From contig CAZSMC010000032.1 in assembly GCA_964607755.1 (NCBI GenBank), forward strand, positions 1-46,521: a DNA stretch of 46,521 nucleotides, given 5' to 3'. The position numbers and the translations under genes were made by a program. Within the stretch, counting starts at the first letter, position 1, and every line of letters begins with the position of its first letter. The notes under the pieces were generated by a model that was not told the DNA's origin, ran no database searches, and saw only the letters and a program-made list of their open reading frames with translations. Origin of the DNA: CAZSMC01 sp964607755 (lineage in GTDB: Bacteria; Zhuqueibacterota; Zhuqueibacteria; Residuimicrobiales; Krinioviventaceae). Below are positions 7,761 to 17,194 of this stretch, one piece after another.

Positions 7761-9893
7761 ATGCAAAGAATATGGGTATTGGGTATATTGTTGTTGATTT
7801 TTTATAATCAAATTTTTTCTCAAATTTCTAATCATCCAGGACATAAAATAATTTTTCCTATATTTTGGACCTGGCAAGATGAAGAAATCGAAAACCACAA
7901 TTTGTTAAAGGAACAAATTAAAGATATCAAAAAGGCAGGATTCGGTGGTGTTTATGCTGCCCCACGAGCGACTCGTTATCATCTTTTTAATAAAGAAATG
8001 ACTGCCTCGGTCGTTCAGGCAAGTAAATTGGCTCAGGATTTAGATCTCGAATTTATCTGGTGTCTTGATCCCAGATTTGCGGCAACTCATATTGTTAGTG
8101 AAACAGGATATGGCGCTGAAATGCTTATGGTTAATGAAAAGTTTATAGAGGATTTGGATGCACCAAATAAAATTGATCTGAATCGATTTGCATTAAATGA
8201 GACTAAACTTGAAAATGGACGTTATTCTTTGCGCTACAATTATCCCACTCGAAGGGACCTTCACATGCTCACAGAAGTCGGATTATATCTAAATCCCATT
8301 AATATCGAAAAAGTTTATGCTTATCAGCGCCATGATGGCAAAGTAATAAGAGAATCTATAAAAGATATTACTGATAGTTCTCATTTTTTTATTAATCGCA
8401 GTTTTCACTATGTGGAAATATTTGGCAACATTAAGCTACCTGAAGGTGAATGGTGGATTTTTGCCTTTCCGCGTTTCATGACCAATATGTATGCCTATGA
8501 TTCACCTGAACATGAAAGACTTTTCTCAACATTGCTCCACGAGTATAAATTACTGGATATTCATTTCGATGGCTTTTGGTGGGATGAACCGGGTTACTAT
8601 TTTCAATTCGGTCATTTTGTTATTAGTGATCGAGTGTATCAAAATTTTAAACAAAAGTATGGTTATGATTTAAAGGATTATCTGTTTGCGTTAACACTTT
8701 GTCTTGATGATGATAGTCATATTAAAGTGCGTAATGATTATTTTTCACTGCTTATGGATTATGTATTCGGTAGCGAACAGCGCTTTTGGGAATTATCAGA
8801 ATCGATATTTGGGCCGCTTCGTATGGGCGATCATTTTACATGGCACGATATTCATGATGATATGTATGCTGGCGTCGGTGATTACTGGCGCGGCCTAAAA
8901 AGTGTTGATGGAGGTTATACGGATTCCGCAGATTTTGAAAGATATTTTACAGCAAAAATGGAGAAACGATATGAATACATTGCGGAAATGATGTTAGCAA
9001 AAAGCCTTGCAAAATTCTCTCTTACTGGTAAAGCTCATTATAATCAGTGGGGACAAAAATACGGACCTGAAGTGCCCATTTATTGGAATGATCTAATGGC
9101 ATTGTTTTCAAACGAGTGGATTCAGCACTGTTATGGTTACACCGGTGTTATTGGTGCGGAACGGCCTTTCGGACCGGGATTTCCGAATCATGAAACCTGG
9201 TCCATAATGCCTCAATTGAATGCCCGGTCAAAACAAATTTTAGAGATTACCGATTTCAAGCCCCCTATCGCTGAAGTTGCGATTGTTTATCCGATACCGA
9301 CATTATTATCGCAGTGGGGGCCGGAAAATTATTATTGTGAGAAAAAAGTTCATCAATTACTCGGCATGATGCCGGCTCTTGGAATTCAAGCTGATGCCAT
9401 CTCTGTTGATCTATTCGCTTCTGGTAAATTGGAAAATGAGGTCCTTGAAATTCATAATCAAAAATATAAAGCAGTTTTATGGCCATTCGCTAAAATTATC
9501 ACTCCGGATTGCATAAGCATCCTTAACAAAATGAAAGAATCGAATTTTCCCCTATATTTTGGGAATCAAATACCTTTATTCACAACAACAGGGGAAAAGC
9601 TTCAACTGAATTTTCCCGTTTCATTTAATTTAGATTCGGATATAGAGGCAATCGAAAAAAGCATTGAAAAATTAATTTTACCCTCACCTATTTCTAGATT
9701 AAAAGGTGCTTATACTACTGTTGTGTCTGGAAAATCAAATGAAATTTATCTTTTAGTTATGCCAATCGAACCGGGAAAGTCTGTTTCTGGAAAAGTAAAC
9801 TGCTTGGGAAATGTTTTAAATATTTCAAACGCAAAAAGGCTTCAAATATACAAAATCAGTCCGAAAGAAAGAGTTACACAAATCTTTAAGTAG
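7761..9893 (+). CDS. exported TIM-barrel glycoside hydrolase candidate (GH42/GH106-like)
   Basis: The 710-residue protein has a signal peptide (residues 1-20) and opens with 'IFPIFWTWQDE' and 'IKDIKKAGFGGVYAAPRATRY', the first strands of a barrel like those of alpha-L-rhamnosidase GH106 and GH42 enzymes. Glu276 in 'DGFWWDEPGYY' is the best catalytic acid candidate, and 'SLTGKAHYNQWGQKYGPEVPIYWND' follows later. The last 200 residues resemble a beta-galactosidase trimerisation-like Rossmann region (PEVAIVYP-type start, AVLWPFAKIITPDCISIL). I infer hydrolysis of an exposed sugar, but the family call is tentative. GAGGT precedes the ATG, and only 19 bases separate it from the previous gene, so the two are probably co-transcribed. 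Confidence 0.72.
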   Translation: MQRIWVLGILLLIFYNQIFSQISNHPGHKIIFPIFWTWQDEEIENHNLLKEQIKDIKKAGFGGVYAAPRATRYHLFNKEMTASVVQASKLAQDLDLEFIWCLDPRFAATHIVSETGYGAEMLMVNEKFIEDLDAPNKIDLNRFALNETKLENGRYSLRYNYPTRRDLHMLTEVGLYLNPINIEKVYAYQRHDGKVIRESIKDITDSSHFFINRSFHYVEIFGNIKLPEGEWWIFAFPRFMTNMYAYDSPEHERLFSTLLHEYKLLDIHFDGFWWDEPGYYFQFGHFVISDRVYQNFKQKYGYDLKDYLFALTLCLDDDSHIKVRNDYFSLLMDYVFGSEQRFWELSESIFGPLRMGDHFTWHDIHDDMYAGVGDYWRGLKSVDGGYTDSADFERYFTAKMEKRYEYIAEMMLAKSLAKFSLTGKAHYNQWGQKYGPEVPIYWNDLMALFSNEWIQHCYGYTGVIGAERPFGPGFPNHETWSIMPQLNARSKQILEITDFKPPIAEVAIVYPIPTLLSQWGPENYYCEKKVHQLLGMMPALGIQADAISVDLFASGKLENEVLEIHNQKYKAVLWPFAKIITPDCISILNKMKESNFPLYFGNQIPLFTTTGEKLQLNFPVSFNLDSDIEAIEKSIEKLILPSPISRLKGAYTTVVSGKSNEIYLLVMPIEPGKSVSGKVNCLGNVLNISNAKRLQIYKISPKERVTQIFK

Positions 9894-9939
9894 CTGCTAT
9901 TTAGCTGAGTATAGATTAAGTATGTTAAATGGAGCAAAT

Positions 9940-12900
9940 ATGATGAAATTTAAAATAATTATTAGTTATGTTTTTTTGTTAATAATTCCATTAGTTAGTC
10001 AAGTGAATGAGTGGCAAATAAAACCAAATGAACCTTTGGGCAGTTTTATGGTCAACCAACCTGGCTTTAATGGCCAATCAATCGTAAAGCCTGAATTTGC
10101 ACCTTTCGATCAAAGCAAACATCTTACCCTCTCTTCGGCAACAGAGGACCTAATAATCGATGGAGAGCTTGATGAAGAAGTTTGGGCTAAAACAGAACCG
10201 CTTCAAGAATTTATCGATAAAAATACATACGATTTAGCACGGGATCAAACAGAAATAAAGATTATCTTTGATGAAAAACATATATTTATAAGTGCGGTTT
10301 GTAATGAACCCTATATTGCGAACATGCGGAATGAAAGTAGAACCCATGACGACCCCGTCATGTTGGATGATCATTTGGGTATTTATCTCACCCCTCTCAA
10401 GCGCCTTGGGGAGAAACATTTTTATGAGGGATACTATTATTTTATTGCCATTAATCCTTTAGGGATAGTTTTTGACGCATTTTATAATCCTTGGCATGGA
10501 GGGATATTTTACCCGAACTGGAATCCGCAAATTGAGGTACAGATTAAACACATGGCAGACAAATGGATAGTTGAGATGTCGGTCGCTTTTGAAGGTTTAG
10601 AATATTATGTACCAGCCGGACGGGAATATGTAGTGAATTTCACCCGCACACAATTTAATCATAGAGGACAACTGGATTCATTTGCCAAGAGTGGTGTATT
10701 GGTCAAAAGCACATATAAATCCATGGTATCATGGCGCATCCCATTTTATGACAGTCGGTTCATCCCCTTGTCAGAATATTGGCCAGATAGTTTAGAGTTT
10801 ATCAGGCCAGATCTTTCTTTGCAAAAGGTTGTTAGGAATCAGACAGGAATCATCGACTGGTCAAAGGCGGTGGTCATTGAAGATCTGCTCATGCATGACA
10901 GTGGACAACTCCCCAGTGGACGGACAAAGGTGAACATCACCTATGATGACGATAGTCTCTATGTCCGCTATGTGTGCTGTGATTCTCTCATGGATGAACT
11001 GACGGCAAAGAATAAAGAACATGATTGGCCAGGTTGGGATGAATGGGGGACGTATCGCTCACCCGAAAAATATCGCGTAGAAGATGATGCCATTGGCATG
11101 TATATCGCGCCGAATTTTGATGAGCGCGGTCAATACCACAGACCCTATTATTTAATAATGGTCAATGTAGACGGCGTAGTTTACGATGCCTGTTTTGATC
11201 AATTTGGGATTTTTTACAAAACTTGGGAATCAAATTTAAGGGCTAAGATTATAAAAGAGTCGCATTGCTGGATAGCAGAATTGTGCATACCGTTTTCTTC
11301 TTTTACAATTGATCCCGATAAATCGGATGATTGGGGATTCAACGCCTTTCGACGACGACCGGCAAAGAGTAACACCGGAACGGTGCATGTGAAGGATTGG
11401 TGCAAAGGACAGCGTAAAGGTCAGATGGATGTGTTATATAAAGGGGGATATGAAATTTCCTGCTGGTCACCGACCTATGGACATTTACGCAATCCCATGC
11501 GCATGGGAATAATGCGGGGCCTAGAATTGGATCAAGTTTCTCAAGTCAAAGCACATATATCTCAGCAACTTCAAGCGTTAGAAAATAGAATAAAGACACT
11601 GCAAAATAGTGGTCAATGTACGCTAACCGTTAATAAACTGCAGGATGAATTTTTTTTATTAAAGAACCAGCTCGATATTCTTTCTAAAGTAAACCTAAAA
11701 AAAGTTTATAAAAGTTTTTACTCATTAAAATCGCAAGTCAAAACTTGGTCTGATTGGATTTTCGCCGAACGAATTCAGCAAGTATCACTTACGGATCGGC
11801 GATTAACTGATGTGCATTTTGTTGATAAAAATAATGGTTGGGTTGTTGGTTCTGGAGGAATGATTTTGTATACCAGTGATGGAGGAGAAACTTGGCGGGT
11901 TCAAGACAGTGGCACTGATTATGAATTGGAGGGGATCTATTTTGCAGATAAATTCAATGGCTGGGCCGTGGGTGGAAACATTCGCCCCCCACGAGGCGAG
12001 AATTTTATTGATCGCGACGTCGGTGCCATGGGAATTATTTTGCACACTCAAGATGGCGGCAAAACTTGGTTACCGCAGTTAATGGGTGATGGACGATGGT
12101 TATATGATGTAACTTTTGTCGATGATCAAGTTGGATGGGTTGTCGGTGCATTTGGATTGGTGATGAAAACAGAAGATGGTGGTGAAACCTGGAAAGTGCA
12201 ATCTACTGGTTCATTAAAATGGCTAAATAAGGTCTGCTTTGTAGACAGACATTATGGCTGGATAGCTTGCGAAGATGAGGAAGTATTGATGACGAAAGAT
12301 GGAGGCGATCTTTGGCAGAAAGTACAGACTCCTCTTCATAAAGATACTAATAACTGGCCTGGAGTATTGAATGCGATTTTCTTTGCTGATCGAAAATTGG
12401 GCTGGGCCGTCGGTCGAGGTGGTAATGTCTTTCAGTCACGAGATGGGGGTACATCTTGGACTTTACAGCAAATTCCTTACAAGTCCCCTATAAAGGAATT
12501 AGTAGAATTTCAAGATGTTTATTTCGTAAACGAAACCTCGGGGTGGGCAATAAGTTGTTTAGGAGACGTTGTTTTTCGAACAAAAGATTCCGGCCGTACG
12601 TGGCAGGTTGGTCATACCGGCAATCGAAATTGGCTCCATGCCATTTATTTTGTTGATGAAAGAACCGGGTGGATAGTGGGCGAGAGAGGTACGATCTTGA
12701 GAAGCGATGATGGTGGACGATCCTGGCAGATACAGTGTAGTGACGGCGATCAGTTGGATATTCTGGTGTTACATGCCCATTCAGATGATGAATTACCCAT
12801 CGCCTATTTGACAACGTATTATGCTGATCAAGGATATAAAATTGGCTATATTCGTTACACGATAAATGATTTAAGTACGTATCGATTAGGTGAATTACGC

Positions 12901-13500
12901 ACACAAGAGTACCGAGCTACTTCCGCATATCTGGGGGGTGTGGTAAATCGCACTATGTATCAATGCATCAATGCCGGACGTGAGGGTTTCCCAATGCCGT
13001 ATATGTACCAAGAATGGGGAGGTTGGAGTCCTTCAGAGCGATGGATGGTTGCAGCGATCAGAGCTTTAAGACCCAAAGTAATAATTACACAAGAAACAGC
13101 ATTTGATAAAGTTTCTCATTCGGTTGGCGGTTATATGGTGGTAAACGCGATCAAAACTGCAGCGGATAAGGAAAAGTACACTAATTTTGAAGAAATAGGC
13201 TTACACAAGTGGAATACGCCCAAAGTATATTTAATGGTTTGGCCGCGTTTATTTGAAAACTCCTATAATCCCTGGCCTGCAACTTTAAAAATGGATAAAG
13301 TAATTACAAGGCAGAGCCCTCGTCTTGGTAAAACTTATGAATACATCGGAATTCATGCATTTACCTATTGTCAGAGCCAAGGAGGATACAAAGGACATCA
13401 GCAAACCATAGATGCCGTCCCTTCAGCCCTCCATCTTTTGTTTTCAAAAGTCGTGACTAAAAAAGAAAACGATCTATTTACAGGATTGAAGCAGGATTAA
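9940..13500 (+). CDS. giant exported fusion: two CBM9-like domains, coiled coil, YCF48-like propeller, PIG-L/LmbE deacetylase
   Basis: I chose ATG 9940 (or 9943) because GGAG at 9931-9934 is well placed and a classic signal peptide follows; an ATG at 9922 lacks a ribosome site. In the 1186-residue product, residues about 45-275 and 295-525 are two CBM9/DOMON-like beta sandwiches ('LIIDGELDEEVWAKTEPL', 'DDHLGIYLTP', 'WIVEMSVAF'). Residues about 540-610 form a coiled coil. Residues 615-935 hold repeated 'WVVG..G.ILYT.DGGETW' blades of the YCF48/BNR type. Residues about 940-1180 form a PIG-L/LmbE domain with 'HAHSDDE' (His947 region, usually AHPDDE) and a later 'VSHSVGGY' metal histidine motif. 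Family members are zinc N-deacetylases of GlcNAc-type sugars. The architecture suggests a surface-bound amino-sugar deacetylase. Confidence 0.85.
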   Translation: MMKFKIIISYVFLLIIPLVSQVNEWQIKPNEPLGSFMVNQPGFNGQSIVKPEFAPFDQSKHLTLSSATEDLIIDGELDEEVWAKTEPLQEFIDKNTYDLARDQTEIKIIFDEKHIFISAVCNEPYIANMRNESRTHDDPVMLDDHLGIYLTPLKRLGEKHFYEGYYYFIAINPLGIVFDAFYNPWHGGIFYPNWNPQIEVQIKHMADKWIVEMSVAFEGLEYYVPAGREYVVNFTRTQFNHRGQLDSFAKSGVLVKSTYKSMVSWRIPFYDSRFIPLSEYWPDSLEFIRPDLSLQKVVRNQTGIIDWSKAVVIEDLLMHDSGQLPSGRTKVNITYDDDSLYVRYVCCDSLMDELTAKNKEHDWPGWDEWGTYRSPEKYRVEDDAIGMYIAPNFDERGQYHRPYYLIMVNVDGVVYDACFDQFGIFYKTWESNLRAKIIKESHCWIAELCIPFSSFTIDPDKSDDWGFNAFRRRPAKSNTGTVHVKDWCKGQRKGQMDVLYKGGYEISCWSPTYGHLRNPMRMGIMRGLELDQVSQVKAHISQQLQALENRIKTLQNSGQCTLTVNKLQDEFFLLKNQLDILSKVNLKKVYKSFYSLKSQVKTWSDWIFAERIQQVSLTDRRLTDVHFVDKNNGWVVGSGGMILYTSDGGETWRVQDSGTDYELEGIYFADKFNGWAVGGNIRPPRGENFIDRDVGAMGIILHTQDGGKTWLPQLMGDGRWLYDVTFVDDQVGWVVGAFGLVMKTEDGGETWKVQSTGSLKWLNKVCFVDRHYGWIACEDEEVLMTKDGGDLWQKVQTPLHKDTNNWPGVLNAIFFADRKLGWAVGRGGNVFQSRDGGTSWTLQQIPYKSPIKELVEFQDVYFVNETSGWAISCLGDVVFRTKDSGRTWQVGHTGNRNWLHAIYFVDERTGWIVGERGTILRSDDGGRSWQIQCSDGDQLDILVLHAHSDDELPIAYLTTYYADQGYKIGYIRYTINDLSTYRLGELRTQEYRATSAYLGGVVNRTMYQCINAGREGFPMPYMYQEWGGWSPSERWMVAAIRALRPKVIITQETAFDKVSHSVGGYMVVNAIKTAADKEKYTNFEEIGLHKWNTPKVYLMVWPRLFENSYNPWPATLKMDKVITRQSPRLGKTYEYIGIHAFTYCQSQGGYKGHQQTIDAVPSALHLLFSKVVTKKENDLFTGLKQD

Positions 13501-13536
13501 ACGTATAAAAATTATAAAATTAACCAAGGAGATTCG

Positions 13537-15084
13537 ATGGGAGCTTTAAATGTTGTCGATTATATGATTATGATTATTTATATTGGCGGTACCATTTTTT
13601 TGGGTATTGTGATAGGCAAGGGTATGCGGACGGGGAAAGATTTTTTTTTGGGGGGACGATCTCTACCTTGGTGGGCAATAGGAATGTCTTTGGTGGCCAC
13701 CGATATTGGCGCCACAGACATTATTGGGGTTGGGGGTGCTTCGTATACATATGGTATAGCGGTAGCCAATTTTGAATGGATCGGTTGCATTCCAGCTATG
13801 ATAATATCAGCATTTATTTTTATTCCTTTCTTTTGGCGTTCAGGCATTTATACGATACCTGAATATATGGAAAGTCGTTTTAATGTTCAAGTTAGAATTG
13901 CTTTAAGCATCTGTTGGATTTTGTTTATGGCATGCAATTTAGGGATTATGTTATTTGCTTCTGCAAAGATGAGCTCGGTACTCTTTGGGTGGAATGAAAC
14001 CTTGTGTATATTTTTTACTGCTGCCTTGGTAGGAATCTATACTATTGCTGGTGGTATCAAGGCAGTAGTTTATACAGATATGATCCAATGCACAGTTATG
14101 ATTTTGGGTTGTTTTGCGATCCTCATCATAGGCTTGATTGATATTGGTGGGATCACATCTTTTTGGCAAAAAGTTAATGAGATTGCTTTGACACAGGAGG
14201 GAGGTACTACAGGGGTCATCGAAAAAACTTCTTTAATTTTACCATTAGACACCCAATCTCCTTTTCCCTGGAGCGCGATTTTGTTTGGCCTTGGCATGGT
14301 GTTGGCCCCAGCCTATTGGATCGGCAATCAAGCCATCGTGCAACGATCCTTTGGAGCGCGATCAGAATTTGAGGCTAAAGCATCATTCATCTGGGGTGCT
14401 GTACTAAAGAATTTCATTCCCTTTGTAATCGCCTTTCCAGGATTAATTGCCTTGATCAAATTTCCACAGCTTGCAGATGGGGATAAAGCTTTTCCAAATT
14501 TGATCGCTCATCTACTACCTATAGGATTGCGAGGCCTATTCCTGGCCGCATTTCTGGCAGCCTTGATGTCCAGCATTGATTCGTATCTCAATTCAGCATC
14601 AACAATTGTTACCAATGATATCTATAAACGACTTTTCAAGCCTAAAATAAGTGATAATGAAATGCTGGGCATCGGACGAATAACAACGATTGGTTTAGTC
14701 CTTTGGGCCATCGGCTTTGCTTTGTTCATCAGTCAGACTGAGAGTAGCGGTATTTACGCGATTTTCCAGACCCTAATGGCGTTTTTTCAGGGACCGTCCT
14801 TGGCCCTCATATTGACTGGTATTCTTTGGCGAAGAACGACTGGTAAAGGAGCATTTATTGGATTCCTTGGAGGCATTTTTACGGCTATTGGATTATTCGT
14901 TTTAAATCAGGAAGCCGTTTATAGTGCTCTTGGACTGATGCCATTATTTCAAATAAGTGAACCATTTCTTTACTATGTGATTTGGTCGTTCATTGTTGCT
15001 ATAGTTCTCATAATAAGTGTGAGCTTATTAACTAAACCCAAACCAATCACAGAAATCCATCATTTGCTGTATCATAAAAGCTAA
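13537..15084 (+). CDS. sodium:solute symporter (SSS/SLC5 family)
   Basis: The 515-residue protein has about 13 hydrophobic segments and SSS signatures: 'DFFLGGRSLPWWAIGMSL' near residues 36-53, 'GIYTIPEYMESRFN' near 107-120, 'YTIAGGIKAVVYTDMIQ' near 168-184, and 'AAFLAALMSSIDSYLNSASTI' near 340-360, whose Ser-Ser-Ile-Asp region contributes to the Na+ site. SLC5-type proteins import sugars, vitamins or small acids with sodium. Position directly after the secreted glycosidases and before a NagB-fold enzyme suggests it imports the released monosaccharide. The start follows AAGGAG. No SusC/SusD pair accompanies it. Confidence 0.95.
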   Translation: MGALNVVDYMIMIIYIGGTIFLGIVIGKGMRTGKDFFLGGRSLPWWAIGMSLVATDIGATDIIGVGGASYTYGIAVANFEWIGCIPAMIISAFIFIPFFWRSGIYTIPEYMESRFNVQVRIALSICWILFMACNLGIMLFASAKMSSVLFGWNETLCIFFTAALVGIYTIAGGIKAVVYTDMIQCTVMILGCFAILIIGLIDIGGITSFWQKVNEIALTQEGGTTGVIEKTSLILPLDTQSPFPWSAILFGLGMVLAPAYWIGNQAIVQRSFGARSEFEAKASFIWGAVLKNFIPFVIAFPGLIALIKFPQLADGDKAFPNLIAHLLPIGLRGLFLAAFLAALMSSIDSYLNSASTIVTNDIYKRLFKPKISDNEMLGIGRITTIGLVLWAIGFALFISQTESSGIYAIFQTLMAFFQGPSLALILTGILWRRTTGKGAFIGFLGGIFTAIGLFVLNQEAVYSALGLMPLFQISEPFLYYVIWSFIVAIVLIISVSLLTKPKPITEIHHLLYHKS

Positions 15085-15094
15085 AAGGAAAAAT

Positions 15095-15331
15095 ATGACC
15101 CCATTACATTGGATCGGTAAAATTTTGTATGATATTTTATCTATCTTGCCGTTATCATTGGTACATGCTATTTTTATTGCTATACCTGCAGTACTTATTA
15201 TATGGGTCTTAAAGCTGCCAAGAGAAATCACCGCATTTCCGGGTTCTGAAAAACAACCGTTTTGGTATGACTTAAAATTTTGGGCATCAATTGCTTTAAG
15301 CATGCAGCTTTTAATTTATTCATTACTATGA
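15095..15331 (+). CDS. small membrane protein next to the symporter
   Basis: The 78-residue product has two hydrophobic stretches, at about residues 10-40 and 57-77, joined by a polar loop (LPREITAFPGSEKQPFW). It starts ten bases after the symporter stop, with AAGGAAA as a ribosome site. I do not recognise a family. The tight spacing and membrane topology suggest a small accessory subunit of the symporter, but no motif proves this. It ends 63 bases before the next start. Confidence 0.6.
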   Translation: MTPLHWIGKILYDILSILPLSLVHAIFIAIPAVLIIWVLKLPREITAFPGSEKQPFWYDLKFWASIALSMQLLIYSLL

Positions 15332-15393
15332 GATTAATTACTCAGGATTTACGAAATAATAAAGCACTTTTTTTTAATTTAAAAGGAGGAATT

Positions 15394-16326
15394 ATGACAC
15401 GCAAACTCAGTATTGTTGCACCAGGATGGTGGGATTATACAACCCTTGATGAAGAAATATTAAAAGATGCCGCTCGACTAACAGAAAAAGATCTGTTAAA
15501 TCTAACGCGACAAGGCTTTAAAGTGGTTTTTTATGAAACGTTAGAGTCTTTTTACTTGGCAGAAGCCCTTGAGTATATAGAAGCTTGGAAGCAAGCAACT
15601 CCATCTCAGCCAACAGGTATATGCGGACCAATAGGACCGACTGAACAATTACCTCTTGTTACCCAGTTGGTAAATTCTCTTGGTATTTCTCTAAAAGATG
15701 CTCATTTTTGGGGTATGGATGAATGGGTGATGAATGGAAAGGAAGTTTCCGAATCTCACCCACTTTCCTTCGCAAAAGCAGATAGAACTTTGTGTTTTGA
15801 CAATATTAAATCCGATTTTAAAATGCCTAATGAAAACTTACACTTTCCCAAAATTAAAAGTATCAGAGAATATTCGACAACTTTTGATAATGTTCGCTGT
15901 GTTATTATGCAAGGTGGACAAGGCGAGGTGAAACACTGGGCTTTTAATGACCCGGTTAAAAGAGAAGGAAAATACGAAGATGCCCCTCCCTTACCAGAAG
16001 AATATCGAACACTTAGCACTCGTGTTGTTGATTTGCATCCAATGACCATTATTCAAAATGCTCGTACTTCTGGACGAGGTTATGTAGCTGGAATACCAAC
16101 AAAAGCCATAACCGTTGGACCAGTAGAAACATGGAAAGCTGAAAAAGTATCTATTTGGCATGCTGGGATTCACGATAATCCTTTTGGCATGAGATTGACT
16201 ACACTGATGGTTTCGAAAAAGATAGTTGATTCTTCTGTCCCTATGTCCTTATTAGCAGAACATTCTAATGTTCAGTTTAATTTTTACCGCCCGGCCATCG
16301 GAGTATGTGAAGCTCGAATGCATTGA
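15394..16326 (+). CDS. NagB-fold sugar-phosphate isomerase/deaminase homologue with altered active-site positions
   Basis: ATG 15394 is preceded by AAAAGGAGGA, giving 310 residues; an upstream in-frame ATG at 15280 overlaps the previous gene and lacks a good site. The fold is that of glucosamine-6-phosphate deaminase/6-phosphogluconolactonase. 'WGMDEWVM' matches the NagB 'NMDEYVG' motif with the general-base Asp. 'KHWAFNDP' matches 'GHIAFNEP' and keeps the His, but NagB Asp141 is replaced by Val and Glu148 by Asp. 'TKAITVGPVETWKAEKV' matches the 'ALTVGVGTLLDA' helix. It probably acts on a phosphorylated or free sugar imported by the adjacent symporter; true glucosamine-6-phosphate deamination is uncertain. 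Confidence 0.8.
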   Translation: MTRKLSIVAPGWWDYTTLDEEILKDAARLTEKDLLNLTRQGFKVVFYETLESFYLAEALEYIEAWKQATPSQPTGICGPIGPTEQLPLVTQLVNSLGISLKDAHFWGMDEWVMNGKEVSESHPLSFAKADRTLCFDNIKSDFKMPNENLHFPKIKSIREYSTTFDNVRCVIMQGGQGEVKHWAFNDPVKREGKYEDAPPLPEEYRTLSTRVVDLHPMTIIQNARTSGRGYVAGIPTKAITVGPVETWKAEKVSIWHAGIHDNPFGMRLTTLMVSKKIVDSSVPMSLLAEHSNVQFNFYRPAIGVCEARMH

Positions 16327-16384
16327 AATTTCCGATGATCTAATAAAAATAGCGATACTTTCATTATAATTATCAGAAAAACTT

Positions 16385-16412
16385 TTGACTTTCGCATTAT
16401 AAGTTGTATATT
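16385..16412 (+). promoter_or_regulatory. sigma-70-like promoter upstream of the GntR regulator, with overlapping AT palindrome
   Basis: TTGACT (16385-16390) and TATATT (16407-16412) are separated by 16 bases and lie 73 bases before the GntR start. An inverted repeat TTATAA-A-TTATAA (16411-16423) overlaps the -10 element and could be an autoregulatory operator. Low sequence complexity here makes chance matches likely. Confidence 0.4.
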
Positions 16413-16484
16413 ATAAATTATAATTTTGTGTTTAATAATCTGTATTTATGAATATATAAATTCAACTGAATGGAGCTGAGGTAA

Positions 16485-17183
16485 ATGTATACAGAGACTA
16501 AAAAGAAAAATAAAGCCTGGGAAGAAGCTTACGAAATTATACACGAAAAAATTCTGAAAATGGAAATCCGGCCGGGAGAGAATGTTACAGAAACATCATT
16601 ATCAGAGCAATTGGGAATTGGACGAACACCTGTGCGTGAAGCATTGAAGCGACTTGAGCAGGAAGGTCTCATTGTGAGTCATAATCGCAGAAAACGCGTA
16701 TTTGTCCTTACCATTAAAGAAATCGAAGAAATATTTGAACTAAAAAAGTCAATTGAAGGTTCAGCTCTGATATGGGCCACTGAACGGGCAAACGAACAAG
16801 ATCTTGCTCGTCTCTCTGATGTTTTTAATGACATAAAAGATCTATTGAGAGAAAAACCAGATAATTCTCATGAAGAAGACAAGTGGTTCCAAAAATGGCT
16901 TGCCAAAGATGAAGAACTGCATGCACTGTTGTTAGATATAGCGAATAATAAACGAGCAAAACAAATTATTACAAATCTCAATAATCAATGGCATCGATTG
17001 AAATTAGGCATTTTAGCTATTGAGGGGCGAATAGAGCAATCATTCAAAGAACATGAACGGTTTGTGAACGCAGTTCTAAATAGAGATGCAGATGGGGCAG
17101 AAGAAGCGTTTAGAGTCCATCTTGATAATCTGGAAAGAATTATCATTGTACTAATGAAAACGTTTAACTATCCCGCAGTTTGA
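16485..17183 (+). CDS. GntR-family transcriptional regulator (FadR/FCD subfamily)
   Basis: The 232-residue protein has an N-terminal winged helix, about residues 12-78, with the GntR signature 'MEIRPGENVTETSLSEQLGIGRTPVREALKRLEQEGLI'. An all-helical FCD ligand-binding domain follows, about residues 85-225 (IFELKKSIEGSALIWA..., DEELHALLLDIANNKRAKQII, EHERFVNAVLNRDADGAEEAFRVHL). FCD regulators usually repress sugar-acid or organic-acid catabolic genes and release DNA on binding the effector. Location beside the NagB-fold gene and racemase-fold gene suggests it controls this cluster. GGAGCTGAGGT precedes the start. Confidence 0.93.
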   Translation: MYTETKKKNKAWEEAYEIIHEKILKMEIRPGENVTETSLSEQLGIGRTPVREALKRLEQEGLIVSHNRRKRVFVLTIKEIEEIFELKKSIEGSALIWATERANEQDLARLSDVFNDIKDLLREKPDNSHEEDKWFQKWLAKDEELHALLLDIANNKRAKQIITNLNNQWHRLKLGILAIEGRIEQSFKEHERFVNAVLNRDADGAEEAFRVHLDNLERIIIVLMKTFNYPAV

Positions 17184-17194
17184 GCTCTCGATAA

